From contig NZ_JAFDSS010000001.1 of NCBI RefSeq assembly GCF_017831975.1, positions 1,798,001-1,862,000 on the forward strand: a DNA stretch of 64,000 bases, written 5' to 3'. Positions 37,227-47,162 of the stretch are shown here, in pieces. Under the pieces are notes generated by a model. It did not search any database. It was not told the origin of the DNA and saw only the letters and a list, made by a program, of their open reading frames with translations. The position numbers were made by a program, and so were the translations under genes. The stretch comes from Microbacterium terrae. GTDB lineage: Bacteria > Actinomycetota > Actinomycetes > Actinomycetales > Microbacteriaceae. Numbering within the stretch: position 1 is the stretch's first letter; the number at the start of each line of letters is the position of its first letter.

Positions 37227-37305
37227 GTCCTTCGTCCTTTGCTGTGTTCGAGGCCCGCTCGTGGCGGTGCCTCTGCTGTTCTCGACCGCGTGGGGCGGCC
37301 AAGCT

Positions 37306-38103
37306 CTAGTGGTCGAGGATCTTCGAGAGGAAGTCCTTCGCACGCCCGCTCTGCGGGTTCGTGAAGAACTCCTCCGGGGTCGCCTCCTCGACGATGGCGC
37401 CGTCGGCCATGAAGAGCACGCGGTCGGCCGCCTTGCGCGCGAAGCCCATCTCGTGGGTGACGACGATCATCGTCATGCCCTCGCTCGCGAGCCCGATCAT
37501 CACGTCGAGCACCTCGTTGATCATCTCGGGGTCGAGCGCGCTCGTCGGCTCGTCCATGAGGATGAGCTTCGGGTTCATCGCGAGCGATCGCGCGATCGCG
37601 ACGCGCTGCTGCTGTCCGCCCGACAGCTGGCTCGGCATCTTCTTGGCCTGGTTGGCGACGCCGACGCGGTCGAGGAGCTGCATCGCCTTCTCCTCCGCGT
37701 CCTTCTTCTTGAGCCCGCGCACCTTGATCGGCCCGAGGGTCACGTTCTCGAGCACGGTCTTGTGGGCGAAGAGGTTGAACGACTGGAACACCATGCCGAC
37801 GTCGGCTCGGAGTGTCGCCAGCGCCTTGCCCTCCTCGGGGAGCGGCACGCCGTCGATCGTGATCGATCCGCCGTCGATGGTCTCGAGTCGGTTGATCGCG
37901 CGGCACAGCGTCGACTTGCCCGACCCCGAGGGGCCGATCACCACGACGACCTCGCCACGGTTGACCACCGTGTTGATGTCCTTCAAGACGTGGAGGTCGC
38001 CGTAGTGCTTGTCGACGTGGTCCACGACCACGAGAGCTTCGCCACGACGGACGTTGATGTTCGAGGTGCGCGGCGCCTCTGCCGGTGCGTCAGGTGTCGC
38101 CAT
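37306..38103 (-). CDS. Amino-acid ABC transporter ATPase (GluA type)
   Basis: A 265-residue ATPase for the importer. The order is Walker [10 protein letters not shown], the Q-loop [16 protein letters not shown], the signature [16 protein letters not shown], Walker [17 protein letters not shown] and the switch histidine in [10 protein letters not shown], matching the polar amino-acid family. ATG 38103. A CATAGT sequence eight bases upstream could be the -10 of this first gene of the four-gene operon. Confidence 0.95.
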   Translation of the reverse strand: MATPDAPAEAPRTSNINVRRGEALVVVDHVDKHYGDLHVLKDINTVVNRGEVVVVIGPSGSGKSTLCRAINRLETIDGGSITIDGVPLPEEGKALATLRADVGMVFQSFNLFAHKTVLENVTLGPIKVRGLKKKDAEEKAMQLLDRVGVANQAKKMPSQLSGGQQQRVAIARSLAMNPKLILMDEPTSALDPEMINEVLDVMIGLASEGMTMIVVTHEMGFARKAADRVLFMADGAIVEEATPEEFFTNPQSGRAKDFLSKILDH

Positions 38104-38187
38104 TCCCCCAAACTATGGGGTGCGGGGCCCTCACCGCAGGAGGTTGACCCCGGCTTTACCGACTTGTAACAGGAGCGCCCCGGCGGA

Positions 38188-38988
38188 TCAGCCGGCGGCG
38201 CGCTGCGCGAATGCGGTCTCGTACAGGCACACGCTCGCCGCGGTGGCGAGGTTGAGCGACTCGGCGCGGCCGAAGATCGGCAGCCGCAGCGTCGTGTCGG
38301 CCAGCGCGATCGCCGAGTCCTCGAGGCCGCGGGCCTCGTTGCCGAAGAGCCAGGCCGTCGGCTCGGCGAGGAGATGGCGTGAGGCGAGGAAGTCCCCGCC
38401 GCCCACATCTGCGGCGATCACGCGCACGCCGGCCGCGTGAGCCCGGTCGACGGCTGTCGCCAGATCGACGCCCACGGCGACGGGCAGGTGGAAGAGCGAC
38501 CCGGTGGTGGCCCGGACCACCTTCGGGTTGTACGGATCGACAGTGCGTCCGGTCAGCACCACGGCGTCGGCTCCGGCTGCGTCGGCTGCGCGGATGATCG
38601 TCCCGAGGTTGCCGGGATCGCGGACCTCTTCGCAGATGGCGACCAGGCGAGGGGATGCCGCGAACACGTCGCGCAGCGAGGTCGGCGCCTGCCGGGCGAC
38701 GGCCACGATCCCCTGCGGAGTGACGGTGTCGGCGAGTGCGCCGATCACGGACTCGGTCGCGTACTCGATCTCGATGCCGGCGTCGCGCGCAGCAGCCCGC
38801 ACGTCGCCGTGCCGCTCCATCGCCGTCGGTGTCGCGAACATGTCGACGATCGTCTCGGGGCTGTACGCGAGCGCCTCGCGCGCCGCCTGAGGGCCCTCGA
38901 GGATGAACAGGCCTGTCTCCTGGCGCGCACTGCGCTTGTGGAGCTTTGCGACGGCGCGCACGCGGTGCGACCGGGGGTTCTCGAGCAC
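38188..38988 (-). CDS. TrmH/SpoU-family RNA 2'-O-methyltransferase
   Basis: A 266-residue SPOUT methyltransferase with an N-terminal substrate-binding domain (HRVRAVAKLHKRSARQETGL, FILEGPQAAREAL). The knotted SAM domain carries DPGNLGTIIRAADAAGADAV, WLFGNEARGLE and LRLPIFGRAESLNLATAASV. rRNA is the likely substrate, as in TsnR-type proteins that lie just downstream of rplT in actinobacteria (Rv1644 in M. tuberculosis). GTG start at 38988. The base modified cannot be told from sequence. Confidence 0.92.
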   Translation of the reverse strand: MLENPRSHRVRAVAKLHKRSARQETGLFILEGPQAAREALAYSPETIVDMFATPTAMERHGDVRAAARDAGIEIEYATESVIGALADTVTPQGIVAVARQAPTSLRDVFAASPRLVAICEEVRDPGNLGTIIRAADAAGADAVVLTGRTVDPYNPKVVRATTGSLFHLPVAVGVDLATAVDRAHAAGVRVIAADVGGGDFLASRHLLAEPTAWLFGNEARGLEDSAIALADTTLRLPIFGRAESLNLATAASVCLYETAFAQRAAG

Positions 38989-39057
38989 GGGTTCAGTCTA
39001 GGGTCCGCGGCATCCGTGATTCCGCTCAGATCGCCCGGGAGACGGCGAATGCACGCG

Positions 39058-39093
39058 AAAAGGGGCGCCCTCCGTGAGGAGGACGCCCCTTTC
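39058..39093 (-). terminator. Rho-independent terminator after rplT
   Basis: A stem of 15 pairs with one mismatch (AAAGGGGCGCCCTCC / GGAGGACGCCCCTTT on the plus strand) and a four-base loop, 18 bases past the rplT stop. The minus-strand transcript ends the stem in UUUU. It separates infC-rpmI-rplT from trmH. Confidence 0.9.
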
Positions 39094-39110
39094 GGTGCGT
39101 TGAGGCCGAA

Positions 39111-39494
39111 TCAGGCCGTCTTGGCGGCGTTGACGTTCTCGGGGAGCGCCTTCTTCGCGGTCTCGACGAGCGAGGCGAAGGTCTTGGGCTCGTTCACCGC
39201 GAGCTCGGCGAGCATGCGACGGTCGACCTGCACACCCGCGAGGCCGAGGCCCTGGATGAAGCGGTTGTACGTGATGCCGTTCTGGCGCGCTGCGGCGTTG
39301 ATGCGCTGGATCCACAGGCGACGGAAGTCACCCTTGCGCTTGCGACGGTCGCGGTACGCGTAGACGAGCGAGTGGGTGACCTGCTCCTTCGCCTTGCGGT
39401 ACAGACGCGAACGCTGGCCCCGGTAACCGGAGGCGCGCTCGAGGATGACGCGACGCTTCTTGTGGGCGTTGACGGCCCGCTTGACTCTAGCCAT
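39111..39494 (-). CDS. rplT: 50S ribosomal protein L20
   Basis: A 127-residue ribosome assembly protein that binds 23S rRNA early. [20 protein letters not shown] and [17 protein letters not shown] are diagnostic for the basic N-terminal arm. The globular C-terminal domain contains [20 protein letters not shown]. It lies 31 bases after rpmI and ends just before a strong terminator. In other bacteria L20 represses its own operon; hairpins upstream of rpmI may be the equivalent site here. Confidence 0.98.
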   Translation of the reverse strand: MARVKRAVNAHKKRRVILERASGYRGQRSRLYRKAKEQVTHSLVYAYRDRRKRKGDFRRLWIQRINAAARQNGITYNRFIQGLGLAGVQVDRRMLAELAVNEPKTFASLVETAKKALPENVNAAKTA

Positions 39495-39525
39495 TTCTTC
39501 TACTTCCTAACGTGTGCGTCGGCGC

Positions 39526-39720
39526 TCAGATGCCGAGGAGCTTCTTGGCCTGCTTGGTGTCGGCCTTCGACAGCACCTGGTCCTGGTTCAGGCGACGGGT
39601 GCGACGGCTCGACTTGCCCTCGAGGTTGTGGCGCATTCCGGCCTGCTGCTTCTTGAGCTTGCCGGTACCGGTGATCTTGAAGCGCTTCTTGGCACCCGAG
39701 TGGGTCTTCTGCTTCGGCAT
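39526..39720 (-). CDS. rpmI: 50S ribosomal protein L35
   Basis: A 64-residue basic ribosomal protein: [20 protein letters not shown] at the start and [20 protein letters not shown] near the end are family marks. ATG at 39720. An AAGGAAGAAG stretch before it is a strong ribosome site, so the longer open frame upstream is rejected. Confidence 0.98.
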   Translation of the reverse strand: MPKQKTHSGAKKRFKITGTGKLKKQQAGMRHNLEGKSSRRTRRLNQDQVLSKADTKQAKKLLGI

Positions 39721-39741
39721 CTCTTCTTCCTTCGTTTCACT

Positions 39742-39779
39742 TCCCGCCCAGGCGGGAGTCGGGTCCCGCCGGGGCGGGA
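39742..39779 (-). promoter_or_regulatory. Twin hairpins between infC and rpmI
   Basis: Two adjacent perfect 7-bp stems with the same arms, TCCCGCC-CA-GGCGGGA (39742-39757) and TCCCGCC-GG-GGCGGGA (39764-39779), in the infC-rpmI spacer. They could attenuate or process the mRNA, or be the L20 operator. There is no U-run after either. Confidence 0.6.
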
Positions 39780-39790
39780 GTCTGTGGGTC

Positions 39791-40408
<618 letters not shown>

Positions 40409-40688
40409 GCGGAACTCCTCTACATGCGGATGAAGGCCACCACGACACCGATTGCGGGTCGCGGGCGAAAGAGATTCTCACTCCACCCGGCACGACGCGG
40501 GAGCGCCGGCTCGCACCCTTTTCCAGCCCGCCCGGTTTCCGTCGGGGGAACTACCCCGGCCGCAGGACGGTCGGGGCGGAGTGCATGACCCGGTAGCCTG
40601 GAGCGGCAAGCGCGGGTGGGATGTGATCCTCTTTCGATTCCGGCACAGAACGTACCGGAGCCCGCAGAAGTCTAGCAGAAAGAACTCC
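40409..40688. promoter_or_regulatory. Divergent intergenic region with long infC leader
   Basis: A 280-base region between infC and the DUF1844 gene. On the minus strand a TAGACT -10-like hexamer (40674-40669) would give infC a leader of about 250 bases with GC-rich stems. The ribosome site AGAGGAG is at 40415-40421. On the plus strand a TAGCCT hexamer occurs near 40594. I see no tRNA or known riboswitch; the long leader may be a ribosomal-protein-type control region. Confidence 0.45.
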
Positions 40689-41075
40689 GTGAGCACGATT
40701 CCGCCCGCCGATGACCCCCGCCACACCCACTGGGAGGAGCAGGAGCGCGCCGCGGCAGCCGCCACGCGCGACATCGCCGACGTGCCCGCGGTCGAGGTCA
40801 TCACGACCGCCGCCGTGCACCTCATGAGCGCCGCCGCCGTGAAGGTCGGCCTCGCCGACGACCCGGCCGCTCAGACCGACCTCGACGAAGCCCGCAAGCT
40901 CATCAACGCCCTCGCCGGCCTCATCACCGCCGGGGCGCCCGAGATCAGCGACATGCACGCGCGGTCGCTCCGCGACGGACTGCGCTCGCTGCAGCTCGCG
41001 TTCCGCGAGGGGTCGGTCATCCCCGACCCGATCGGCAAGGGGCCCGGCGAGAAGTGGACCGGCCCCGTCACCTGA
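40689..41075 (+). CDS. DUF1844-family protein
   Basis: A 128-residue soluble protein, GTG start at 40689, beginning VSTIPPADDPRHTHWEEQER. The core VITTAAVHLMSAAAVKVGLA and LDEARKLINALAGLITAGAP matches DUF1844, small helical proteins of unknown role often adjacent to infC in actinobacteria. It ends KGPGEKWTGPVT. It is divergent from infC and convergent with the decarboxylase. Confidence 0.87.
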   Translation: MSTIPPADDPRHTHWEEQERAAAAATRDIADVPAVEVITTAAVHLMSAAAVKVGLADDPAAQTDLDEARKLINALAGLITAGAPEISDMHARSLRDGLRSLQLAFREGSVIPDPIGKGPGEKWTGPVT

Positions 41076-41110
41076 CCGGGTCAGTCATCTGATCGAACGC
41101 TCGGCGACGA

Positions 41111-42565
41111 TCAGCGGATGCCGAGGGCCTCGGCCCCGCGTGCGACGGCGTCGACCGTGCGCGCCACCGCCTCGGCATCCGTCCCGCGGTTGCTCACCGC
41201 GAACCGCACCACCGCGCGGCCCTGCCAGTTCGACGACGACGCCCACACGGTTCCCTCCGCCCGCAGCCACTCCCCCAGCGCGAGCGTCTGCGCGTCGTCG
41301 CCCGACGCCAGGCACACCTGGGTGAAGGCGACGTCGTTGAGCACTTCGAGCCCCGGGATCTCGGCGAACCCGTCGGCGAGAGCGGATGCCGCATCGGCGA
41401 GCCCGTCGACGAGATCGGCCACACCTCGGCGGCCGAGCGCCCGCAGCGCCGCCCAGACGGTCACGCCGCGCGCGCGACGCGACAGCTCCGGCACCCGGTC
41501 GTACGGGTCGGACACGGCGGCGACGGCAGGCAGATAGGCGGCGTGAGCGCCGAGCGACGACGTCATCGCAGCCTCGTCGCGCACGATCGCGACCCCGCAG
41601 TCGTACGGCACGTTGAGGGTCTTGTGCGCGTCCGTGGCCCACGAGTCCGCCTCGGCGACGCCGTCGGTCAGATCCGTGTAGCGGCTGCTCGCCGCCGCCC
41701 ACAGCCCGAACGCCCCATCGACGTGCACCCATGCCCCGGCGTCGCGAGCGACAGCGATCGCGATCGCGAAGTCGTCGAACGCCCCCGAGTGCACGTCGCC
41801 CGCCTGCAGCGCGACGACCGTCGCCGCATCCGGATCCGCCGCCAGGGCGCGTTCCAGCCCCGGAACGTCGATGCGGCCCTGCGCATCGGCGCCGACGGTC
41901 TCGGGAGCCCCCAGACCCGCGAGCCGCCCGGCGAGCACGACCGACGTGTGCACCGCATCGCCGGCGAGGAACCGCAGTCGCGGACCCGCCTGCAGGCCGC
42001 CGGTGGACGCGTCGTACCCGCGGTCGCGCAGCACCGCGTCGCGCGCGGTGACGAGGCACGCGAAGTTCGCACTCGACGCGCCGGTCGCGAAGCCCACGCC
42101 GCTGCCCGCCGGAAGTCCCAGCAGCTCGAGCAGCCACGCCCCCGCCACCTCTTCGAGGCCCGCGGTCGCCGGCGTCGGCTGACGCGACCCGGTGTTCTGA
42201 TCCCACGCCGAGACGAGCCAGTCGGCGGCGAGCGCCGCGGGATGCGATCCCCCGATCACGAAGCCGTAGAACCGCGGCGACCCCATCGCCATCAGCCCCG
42301 GCTCCGCGATCGCAGCGAGTTCGTCCACGACGGCGGCGGCCGATCTGCTCTCGTCGTGGAGCGTCGTGTCGAGCGCGCCGAGGATGCCGTCGACATCGGT
42401 CTCGGGCCGGATCGGCCGCTCCGCCACCGAGTCGAGCCACGCGACGGCATGGCGATGGGCGGCATCGAGCGCCCGATGCAGCTCCGCCCCCGCCCGCGTC
42501 GGCAGCCCCTCGGCGGGGATCTCGTCTTCGTTGTTCGGGTGCGTCGCCCCAGTCTGATCTTCCAT
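41111..42565 (-). CDS. PLP-dependent group II amino-acid decarboxylase
   Basis: A 484-residue fold-type I PLP enzyme. FATGASSANFACLVTARDAV binds phosphate, HVDGAFGLWA has the aspartate that pairs with the pyridine nitrogen, and K315 in TDAHKTLNVPYDCG is the Schiff-base lysine. The family covers aromatic, glutamate and diaminobutyrate decarboxylases and some lyases, and the substrate is not decidable here. ATG 42565 follows GGGAGGTGCG. It is an accessory gene between DUF1844 and the SseB-like gene. Confidence 0.9.
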   Translation of the reverse strand: MEDQTGATHPNNEDEIPAEGLPTRAGAELHRALDAAHRHAVAWLDSVAERPIRPETDVDGILGALDTTLHDESRSAAAVVDELAAIAEPGLMAMGSPRFYGFVIGGSHPAALAADWLVSAWDQNTGSRQPTPATAGLEEVAGAWLLELLGLPAGSGVGFATGASSANFACLVTARDAVLRDRGYDASTGGLQAGPRLRFLAGDAVHTSVVLAGRLAGLGAPETVGADAQGRIDVPGLERALAADPDAATVVALQAGDVHSGAFDDFAIAIAVARDAGAWVHVDGAFGLWAAASSRYTDLTDGVAEADSWATDAHKTLNVPYDCGVAIVRDEAAMTSSLGAHAAYLPAVAAVSDPYDRVPELSRRARGVTVWAALRALGRRGVADLVDGLADAASALADGFAEIPGLEVLNDVAFTQVCLASGDDAQTLALGEWLRAEGTVWASSSNWQGRAVVRFAVSNRGTDAEAVARTVDAVARGAEALGIR

Positions 42566-42695
42566 CGCGCACCTCCCGCGGCGATCATCCGCCCGGCGGG
42601 CACCCGCCGCAAGACCCCACGACGTGCGTCTGAGTCGACCTTCGACCGGTGCCGGCGCCTGCCACGGCGGCGGACGCGTCACAGCGTCGGTCGTG

Positions 42696-43493
42696 TCAGC
42701 CTCGGACGAGCTTGACCGTCAGCGAGTCGACCAGCACCGCGATGCGGTCGTCGGCGGCCCAGCGCTTGGCGAGGCGGGCGAGGACGGCGTCGAGCTCGGA
42801 CTTCTCGAGGCCTTCGACGAGATGCAGGCGCACGACGAGCTCCGCGCCGCGCAGGCGCGCAGTCGGGTCACCGGGCTCGACGCCCAGGCCGAGCACTCCC
42901 AGCTCGCCGCCGATGCTCTCGTGCAGCCCGGCGTACACCTCGGGCGACACGAAGCTCGGCTCCCACGGCTGCCCCTGGGCGATCGCCCAGACGGCAGGAC
43001 GGCGCACGACGAACTCGGTCGGCGACGCCGGGTCGATCACGATGAGGTCGGTGTCGTCAGCGGATGCCGCGAGCGCGGCGCGCGCGCCGTCGACCGGGAT
43101 CGGACGAGCCGTCGGATCCCATCGGCTCATCGCCTCGACAGACGAGAACACCGGAAGCACCCGGCGTCCGTCGGGAGCCGCGACCGTGACGATCGACAGC
43201 TCCTGGGTCTTGTCGACGACGAGGCCGGTCGGGCCGACGCCCTCATCACCCCGCTCCGCGAGGAGCGGGATCAGCACGCGCGCAGAGCGGTAGGCATCCA
43301 CGACGGCGACCTGGTCGCCCGATCCGGCGACGAACGCGGTGAGCGCCGCGAGCAGCGCCGGGTCGGCAGAGCCGTCGTCGCCCGAGTGCGGATTGGACTG
43401 GAAGCTGCGCCCTTCCCACGGGACGCCGGCCGAATCGGCCGGCGTCCCGTGGGCGTCGCCGCACGCGCCGTGGTCGTCAGTGTCCGGCGACAT
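42696..43493 (-). CDS. SseB-family protein
   Basis: A 265-residue soluble protein with SseB-like halves: [20 protein letters not shown], then [38 protein letters not shown] and, in the second half, [15 protein letters not shown] and [19 protein letters not shown] 43493 overlaps the end of priA by 17 bases; an earlier ATG at 43520 would overlap more. Codons 14-27 cover a perfect 39-base hairpin. The position just after priA is usual in this family of bacteria. The function is unknown. Confidence 0.85.
   Translation of the reverse strand: MSPDTDDHGACGDAHGTPADSAGVPWEGRSFQSNPHSGDDGSADPALLAALTAFVAGSGDQVAVVDAYRSARVLIPLLAERGDEGVGPTGLVVDKTQELSIVTVAAPDGRRVLPVFSSVEAMSRWDPTARPIPVDGARAALAASADDTDLIVIDPASPTEFVVRRPAVWAIAQGQPWEPSFVSPEVYAGLHESIGGELGVLGLGVEPGDPTARLRGAELVVRLHLVEGLEKSELDAVLARLAKRWAADDRIAVLVDSLTVKLVRG
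43415..43453 (-). terminator. Perfect 19-bp hairpin downstream of priA, inside the next gene
   Basis: Arms CCCACGGGACGCCGGCCGA and TCGGCCGGCGTCCCGTGGG separated by one base. It lies 24 bases past the priA stop and inside codons near the start of the SseB-like gene. Without a U-run it may pause or terminate priA transcripts or protect their 3' end; the role is inferred. Confidence 0.6.
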
Positions 43494-44223
43494 CCAGCGC
43501 CTCGGCGAGCGTGAACGCACCGGCGTACAGCGCCTTGCCCACGATCGCCCCTTCGACGCCGAGCGGCACGAGGTCGCGGAGCGCAGCGATGTCGTCGAGG
43601 CTCGATACGCCGCCCGAAGCGACGATCGGCTTCGGGGTGCGCGAGGTCATCTCGCGGAGGAGGTCCACATTCGGGCCCTGGAGGGTGCCGTCCTTGGTGA
43701 CGTCGGTGACGACGTAGCGGCTGCAGCCCGCCGACTCGAGCCGGTCGAGCACCGTCCACAGGTCGCCGCCCTCGCGAGTCCAGCCGCGCGCGGCGAGCGT
43801 CGTGCCGCGCACGTCGAGACCGACAGCGATCACGTCGCCGTACCGGCCGATCACGTCGGCAGCCCACTCGGGGTTCTCGAGTGCGGCGGTGCCGAGGTTG
43901 ATGCGCGCAGCACCGCTCTCGAGCGCCGCCTCGAGGGTGCGGTCGTCGCGGATGCCGCCCGACAGCTCGACCTGAACGCCCTTGACCTGCTTGATCACCT
44001 TGCGGAGGATGCCGGCGTTGCTGCCACGGCCGAAGGCCGCATCGAGGTCGACGAGGTGGATCCACTGCGCGCCCTGGCGTGCGAAGTCGAGGGCCGCGTC
44101 GACGGGATCGCCGTAGCTGGTCTCGGTTCCCGCCTCACCCTGGGTGAGACGCACCGCCTTGCCGTCGGCGACGTCGACGGCGGGCAGCAGGATCAGTTCG
44201 GGCGTTGACGCGAAATCGTTCAT
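43477..44223 (-). CDS. priA: Phosphoribosyl isomerase A (HisA/TrpF bifunctional)
   Basis: A 248-residue TIM barrel that isomerises ProFAR in histidine synthesis and, in actinobacteria, usually also PRA in tryptophan synthesis. The catalytic Asp is in [15 protein letters not shown], the general base in [15 protein letters not shown], and the phosphate loops are ELSGGIRDD and [11 protein letters not shown]. It lies downstream of hisH by 54 bases. The bifunctional call rests on the actinobacterial pattern and is inferred; hisA alone is certain. Confidence 0.95.
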   Translation of the reverse strand: MNDFASTPELILLPAVDVADGKAVRLTQGEAGTETSYGDPVDAALDFARQGAQWIHLVDLDAAFGRGSNAGILRKVIKQVKGVQVELSGGIRDDRTLEAALESGAARINLGTAALENPEWAADVIGRYGDVIAVGLDVRGTTLAARGWTREGGDLWTVLDRLESAGCSRYVVTDVTKDGTLQGPNVDLLREMTSRTPKPIVASGGVSSLDDIAALRDLVPLGVEGAIVGKALYAGAFTLAEALDVAGH

Positions 44224-44277
44224 GGCTCCTCGTGCGGGCAGATCACGAGGACGATCGCCCCGTGGGATGGCACGAGT

Positions 44278-44937
44278 TCAGAGGGTAGCCGTGCCGAGCC
44301 CGTCGAGCCAATTCGTGAGAAGCCGTATTCCGGCGTCGCCCGACTTCTCGGGGTGGAACTGGGTCGCCGTGAGCGGACCGTTCTCGACCGCGGCGAGGAA
44401 GGGCTCGCCGTAGGTGCACCAGGTGAGCACCGGCTCGGCGAAGGGCCGCTGGGCCTCCATCGGCCACGACTGGGCGCCGTAGGAGTGGACGAAGTAGAAC
44501 CGCTCATCCTCGACGCCGCGGAACAGGCGCGTGCCCTCGCCGGCGTCGACGGTGTTCCAGCCCATGTGAGGCAGCACCGGCGCATCGAGCTCGGTGACGA
44601 CGCCCGGCCACTCCCCGAGTCCTTCGGTGTCGACGCCGCGTTCCACGCCGCGCTCGAAGAGCACCTGCATGCCGACGCAGATGCCGAGCACCGGCCGGCC
44701 GCCGGCGAGGCGACGGCCGATCAGCTCGTCACCGCGACTCGCTTTGAGCGCCTCTGCCACGGCACGGAACGCCCCGACGCCGGGGACGAGCAGTCCGTCG
44801 GCATCCATCACGAGTCCGCGATCCGCTGTGAGCCGGGCATCGGCGCCTGCGGCGATCAGCGCCTTCACGGCCGAGTGCACGTTGCCGGAGCCGTAGTCGA
44901 GCACGGCGACGAGCGGCTTCGAGCCGCCCGCGGTCAT
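44278..44937 (-). CDS. hisH: Imidazole glycerol phosphate synthase glutaminase subunit
   Basis: A 219-residue class I glutamine amidotransferase that feeds ammonia to HisF. The nucleophile motif is [14 protein letters not shown], the oxyanion-strand motif VPGVGAF, and the catalytic His/Glu are in [12 protein letters not shown]. The start overlaps the hisB stop by four bases. hisF is not in the window. Confidence 0.97.
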   Translation of the reverse strand: MTAGGSKPLVAVLDYGSGNVHSAVKALIAAGADARLTADRGLVMDADGLLVPGVGAFRAVAEALKASRGDELIGRRLAGGRPVLGICVGMQVLFERGVERGVDTEGLGEWPGVVTELDAPVLPHMGWNTVDAGEGTRLFRGVEDERFYFVHSYGAQSWPMEAQRPFAEPVLTWCTYGEPFLAAVENGPLTATQFHPEKSGDAGIRLLTNWLDGLGTATL

Positions 44938-45542
44938 AGCGCGCCCTTGGTGCTCGGGATCCCCTCGACGAGCGGGTCGAGAGCCTTCGCCTGACGGAAG
45001 GCTCGCGCGAACGCCTTGTACTCGGCCTCCGCGATGTGGTGCGGATCGCGCCCCGACAGCACGCGCACGTGCACCGTGAGCGCCGCGTTGAACGAGATCG
45101 CCTCGAAGGTGTGGCGCACGAGCGACCCGGTGAAGTGGCCGCCGATGAGGTGGTGCTCGAACCCGGCCGGCTCGCCCTCATGCACGAGGTAAGGCCGCCC
45201 GCTGATGTCGACGACGGCCTGCGCGAGCGCTTCGTCGAGCGGCACCAGCGCGTCGCCGTACCGCGAGATGCCGGCCTTGTCGCCGAGGGCCTCGCGGATC
45301 GCCTGGCCGAGCACGATCGAGATGTCCTCGACGGTGTGGTGCGCATCGATGTCGGTGTCACCTGACGCGCGCACCGTGAGGTCGGTGAGCGAGTGCTTGG
45401 CGAACGCGGTGAGCATGTGGTCGAAGAAGGGCACCGTGCTGTCGATGCGACTGCGCCCGGTGCCGTCGAGGTCGAGCTCGAGCTCGACGGTGGACTCGCT
45501 CGTCGCGCGCCGGAGCGACGCGGTGCGGGGTGCGGCGGTCAT
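44934..45542 (-). CDS. hisB: Imidazoleglycerol-phosphate dehydratase
   Basis: A 202-residue manganese enzyme, the sixth histidine step, in the monofunctional form without the phosphatase domain. Metal-binding motifs are [24 protein letters not shown] and, later, HHLIGG with a second [16 protein letters not shown]. It overlaps hisC and hisH by four bases on either side. Confidence 0.98.
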   Translation of the reverse strand: MTAAPRTASLRRATSESTVELELDLDGTGRSRIDSTVPFFDHMLTAFAKHSLTDLTVRASGDTDIDAHHTVEDISIVLGQAIREALGDKAGISRYGDALVPLDEALAQAVVDISGRPYLVHEGEPAGFEHHLIGGHFTGSLVRHTFEAISFNAALTVHVRVLSGRDPHHIAEAEYKAFARAFRQAKALDPLVEGIPSTKGAL

Positions 45543-46633
45543 GCCTGCGAGTCTATCGACGCGAGTGCCTCGAGGAACGCCGTCGACTCCGCCTCGGTGC
45601 CGGCCGTCACACGCAGGTGGTGCGGGATGCCGACATCGCGGATGAGCACTCCTCGGTCGTACAACGCGCGCCAGGTCGCCGCGGGATCGTCGACGTCGCC
45701 GAAGAGCACGAAGTTGGTCCAGGAGTCGTGCGGCGTGTACCCCAGCGCTTCGAGCGTCGCCGAGATGCGGTCACGCTGCTGCACGATGTCGTCGACCATG
45801 CGCAGCATCGTCGGAGCGTGCCGCAGCGCCGCAGAGGCCGCCGCCTGCGTGAGTGCGCTCAGGTGGTAGGGCAGGCGCACGAGGCGGAGTGCGTCGATCA
45901 CGGCAGGGTCGGCGGCGAGGTAGCCCACGCGCGCCCCCGCGAACGCGAACGCCTTGCTCATGGTGCGCGACACGACAAGCCGCTCGCGCCCCGCAAGCAG
46001 GGTGAGCGCCGAGCGCTCCTCACGGGGCGCGAACTCGAAGTACGCCTCGTCGACGACCACGACACCGTCGGTTGCGTCGTACACGGCCTCGATCACGTCG
46101 AGGCCGAGCGGGGTGCCGGTCGGATTGTTCGGCGCGCAGAGGAACACCACATCGGGCGCCGCGTCGGCGACCTGCTCGGCAGCGCTCTGCGCCGACACCG
46201 TGTAGTCGGCGGCCCGGTGACCGGCGATCCAGTCCGCCCCGGTGGCGCGCGCCAGCAGCGGATACATCGAGTACGTCGGCGCGAAGCCGAAGGCCGTGCG
46301 TCCGGGGCCGGCGAAAGCCTGCAGCACGTGCTGGAGCACCTCGTTCGAGCCGTTCGCGGCCCACACCTGCTCACGGGTCAGCCCGTGGCCCAGATAGTCG
46401 GCGAACCCCTCGCGGAGTTCGGTGAACTCGCGGTCGGGGTACCGGTTCACCTCACGGAGGGCCCGCGCGATCGAGTCGACGATGTCGTCGGCCACCTCCT
46501 GCGGAACGGGGTGGGTGTTCTCGTTGACGTTGAGGGCGATCGGGAGCGGCACCTGCGGCGCGCCGTACGGCGTCATACCGCGCAGATCGTCACGAATCGG
46601 CAGGTCTTCCAGGCGGGCGGTCACCTCACCCAT
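45539..46633 (-). CDS. hisC: Histidinol-phosphate aminotransferase
   Basis: A 364-residue class I/II PLP aminotransferase. [11 protein letters not shown] near residue 30 is the conserved start, [12 protein letters not shown] the phosphate-side motif, [12 protein letters not shown] the substrate loop, [10 protein letters not shown] holds the ring-pairing Asp and [17 protein letters not shown] the catalytic Lys. It is first of hisC-B-H-A here; hisD, often upstream, is absent from this place. Confidence 0.95.
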   Translation of the reverse strand: MGEVTARLEDLPIRDDLRGMTPYGAPQVPLPIALNVNENTHPVPQEVADDIVDSIARALREVNRYPDREFTELREGFADYLGHGLTREQVWAANGSNEVLQHVLQAFAGPGRTAFGFAPTYSMYPLLARATGADWIAGHRAADYTVSAQSAAEQVADAAPDVVFLCAPNNPTGTPLGLDVIEAVYDATDGVVVVDEAYFEFAPREERSALTLLAGRERLVVSRTMSKAFAFAGARVGYLAADPAVIDALRLVRLPYHLSALTQAAASAALRHAPTMLRMVDDIVQQRDRISATLEALGYTPHDSWTNFVLFGDVDDPAATWRALYDRGVLIRDVGIPHHLRVTAGTEAESTAFLEALASIDSQA

Positions 46634-46684
46634 CGTAGAGCGAGCGGTCGCATGCGGCTCGTCGCCGAGGACGCCGTGCAGACG

Positions 46685-47077
46685 TCACTTCTCGGCGCTG
46701 GGCGCGTACTCGAGCGGGAGGGCGACCTGGTCGCCGACGAGAAGAGTCGCCCCGTCAAGGGCGTTCAGACGCACGATCGCGTCGACGACATCGCGGGGGT
46801 CGGCCTGAGGCGCGACCTCTTCGGCGATCGACCAGAGCGTGTCGCCCACGCCGACGGTCACCGTGGTGAACGTGCCCGCGACGGCTCCCGCGTCGCGGGT
46901 GGCGATCGCGGCGCCGCCGCTGATCACCGCGGCGCTGAGGGCGATGACCGCCGGCAGCGCGGCGAGGAGTGCGAGCACGCGGCGTCCGCGCAGCGTGAGG
47001 CGCAGCCGCGTGCGCGGGCTGCGCAGGGTCGGCGCCGTGGTGCGGAACGTGGGTGCGGTGACGGCGATCGCGGTCAT
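46685..47077 (-). CDS. LysM-domain membrane protein divergent from lexA
   Basis: A 130-residue protein. The Arg-rich N-terminus and single transmembrane helix (about residues 33-58) precede an extracytoplasmic LysM domain ([17 protein letters not shown] to DQVALPLEY). The same layout next to lexA is seen in Rv2719c of M. tuberculosis and in YneA/DivS-type proteins, which stop division during SOS. ATG 47077 follows an AGGAGGAG site. An SOS-induced division inhibitor is therefore a reasonable inference, not proven. Confidence 0.85.
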   Translation of the reverse strand: MTAIAVTAPTFRTTAPTLRSPRTRLRLTLRGRRVLALLAALPAVIALSAAVISGGAAIATRDAGAVAGTFTTVTVGVGDTLWSIAEEVAPQADPRDVVDAIVRLNALDGATLLVGDQVALPLEYAPSAEK

Positions 47078-47100
47078 GGCTCCTCCTCTGGTGGTGAGAG

Positions 47101-47140
47101 GTTCGCATCGGCCGCTCGGCCGGGAGTGGCCGATGCGAAC
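47101..47140 (-). promoter_or_regulatory. Inverted repeat in the LysM gene leader
   Basis: Perfect 13-bp arms GTTCGCATCGGCC and GGCCGATGCGAAC with a 14-base loop, 24 bases upstream of the LysM ATG. It would form a stable hairpin in the 5' untranslated region or be a protein-binding site. Confidence 0.65.
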
Positions 47141-47148
47141 TTCTCTTC

Positions 47149-47162
47149 CGAATGTATCTTCG
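47149..47162. promoter_or_regulatory. Possible imperfect SOS box
   Basis: CGAATGTATCTTCG resembles the actinobacterial LexA site CGAAC-N4-GTTCG with one symmetric mismatch per half (8 of 10). It lies in the divergent lexA/LysM region. A second candidate palindrome, AACCGA-GG-TCGGTT, is at 47187-47200 but does not fit the LexA consensus. Confidence 0.4.
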
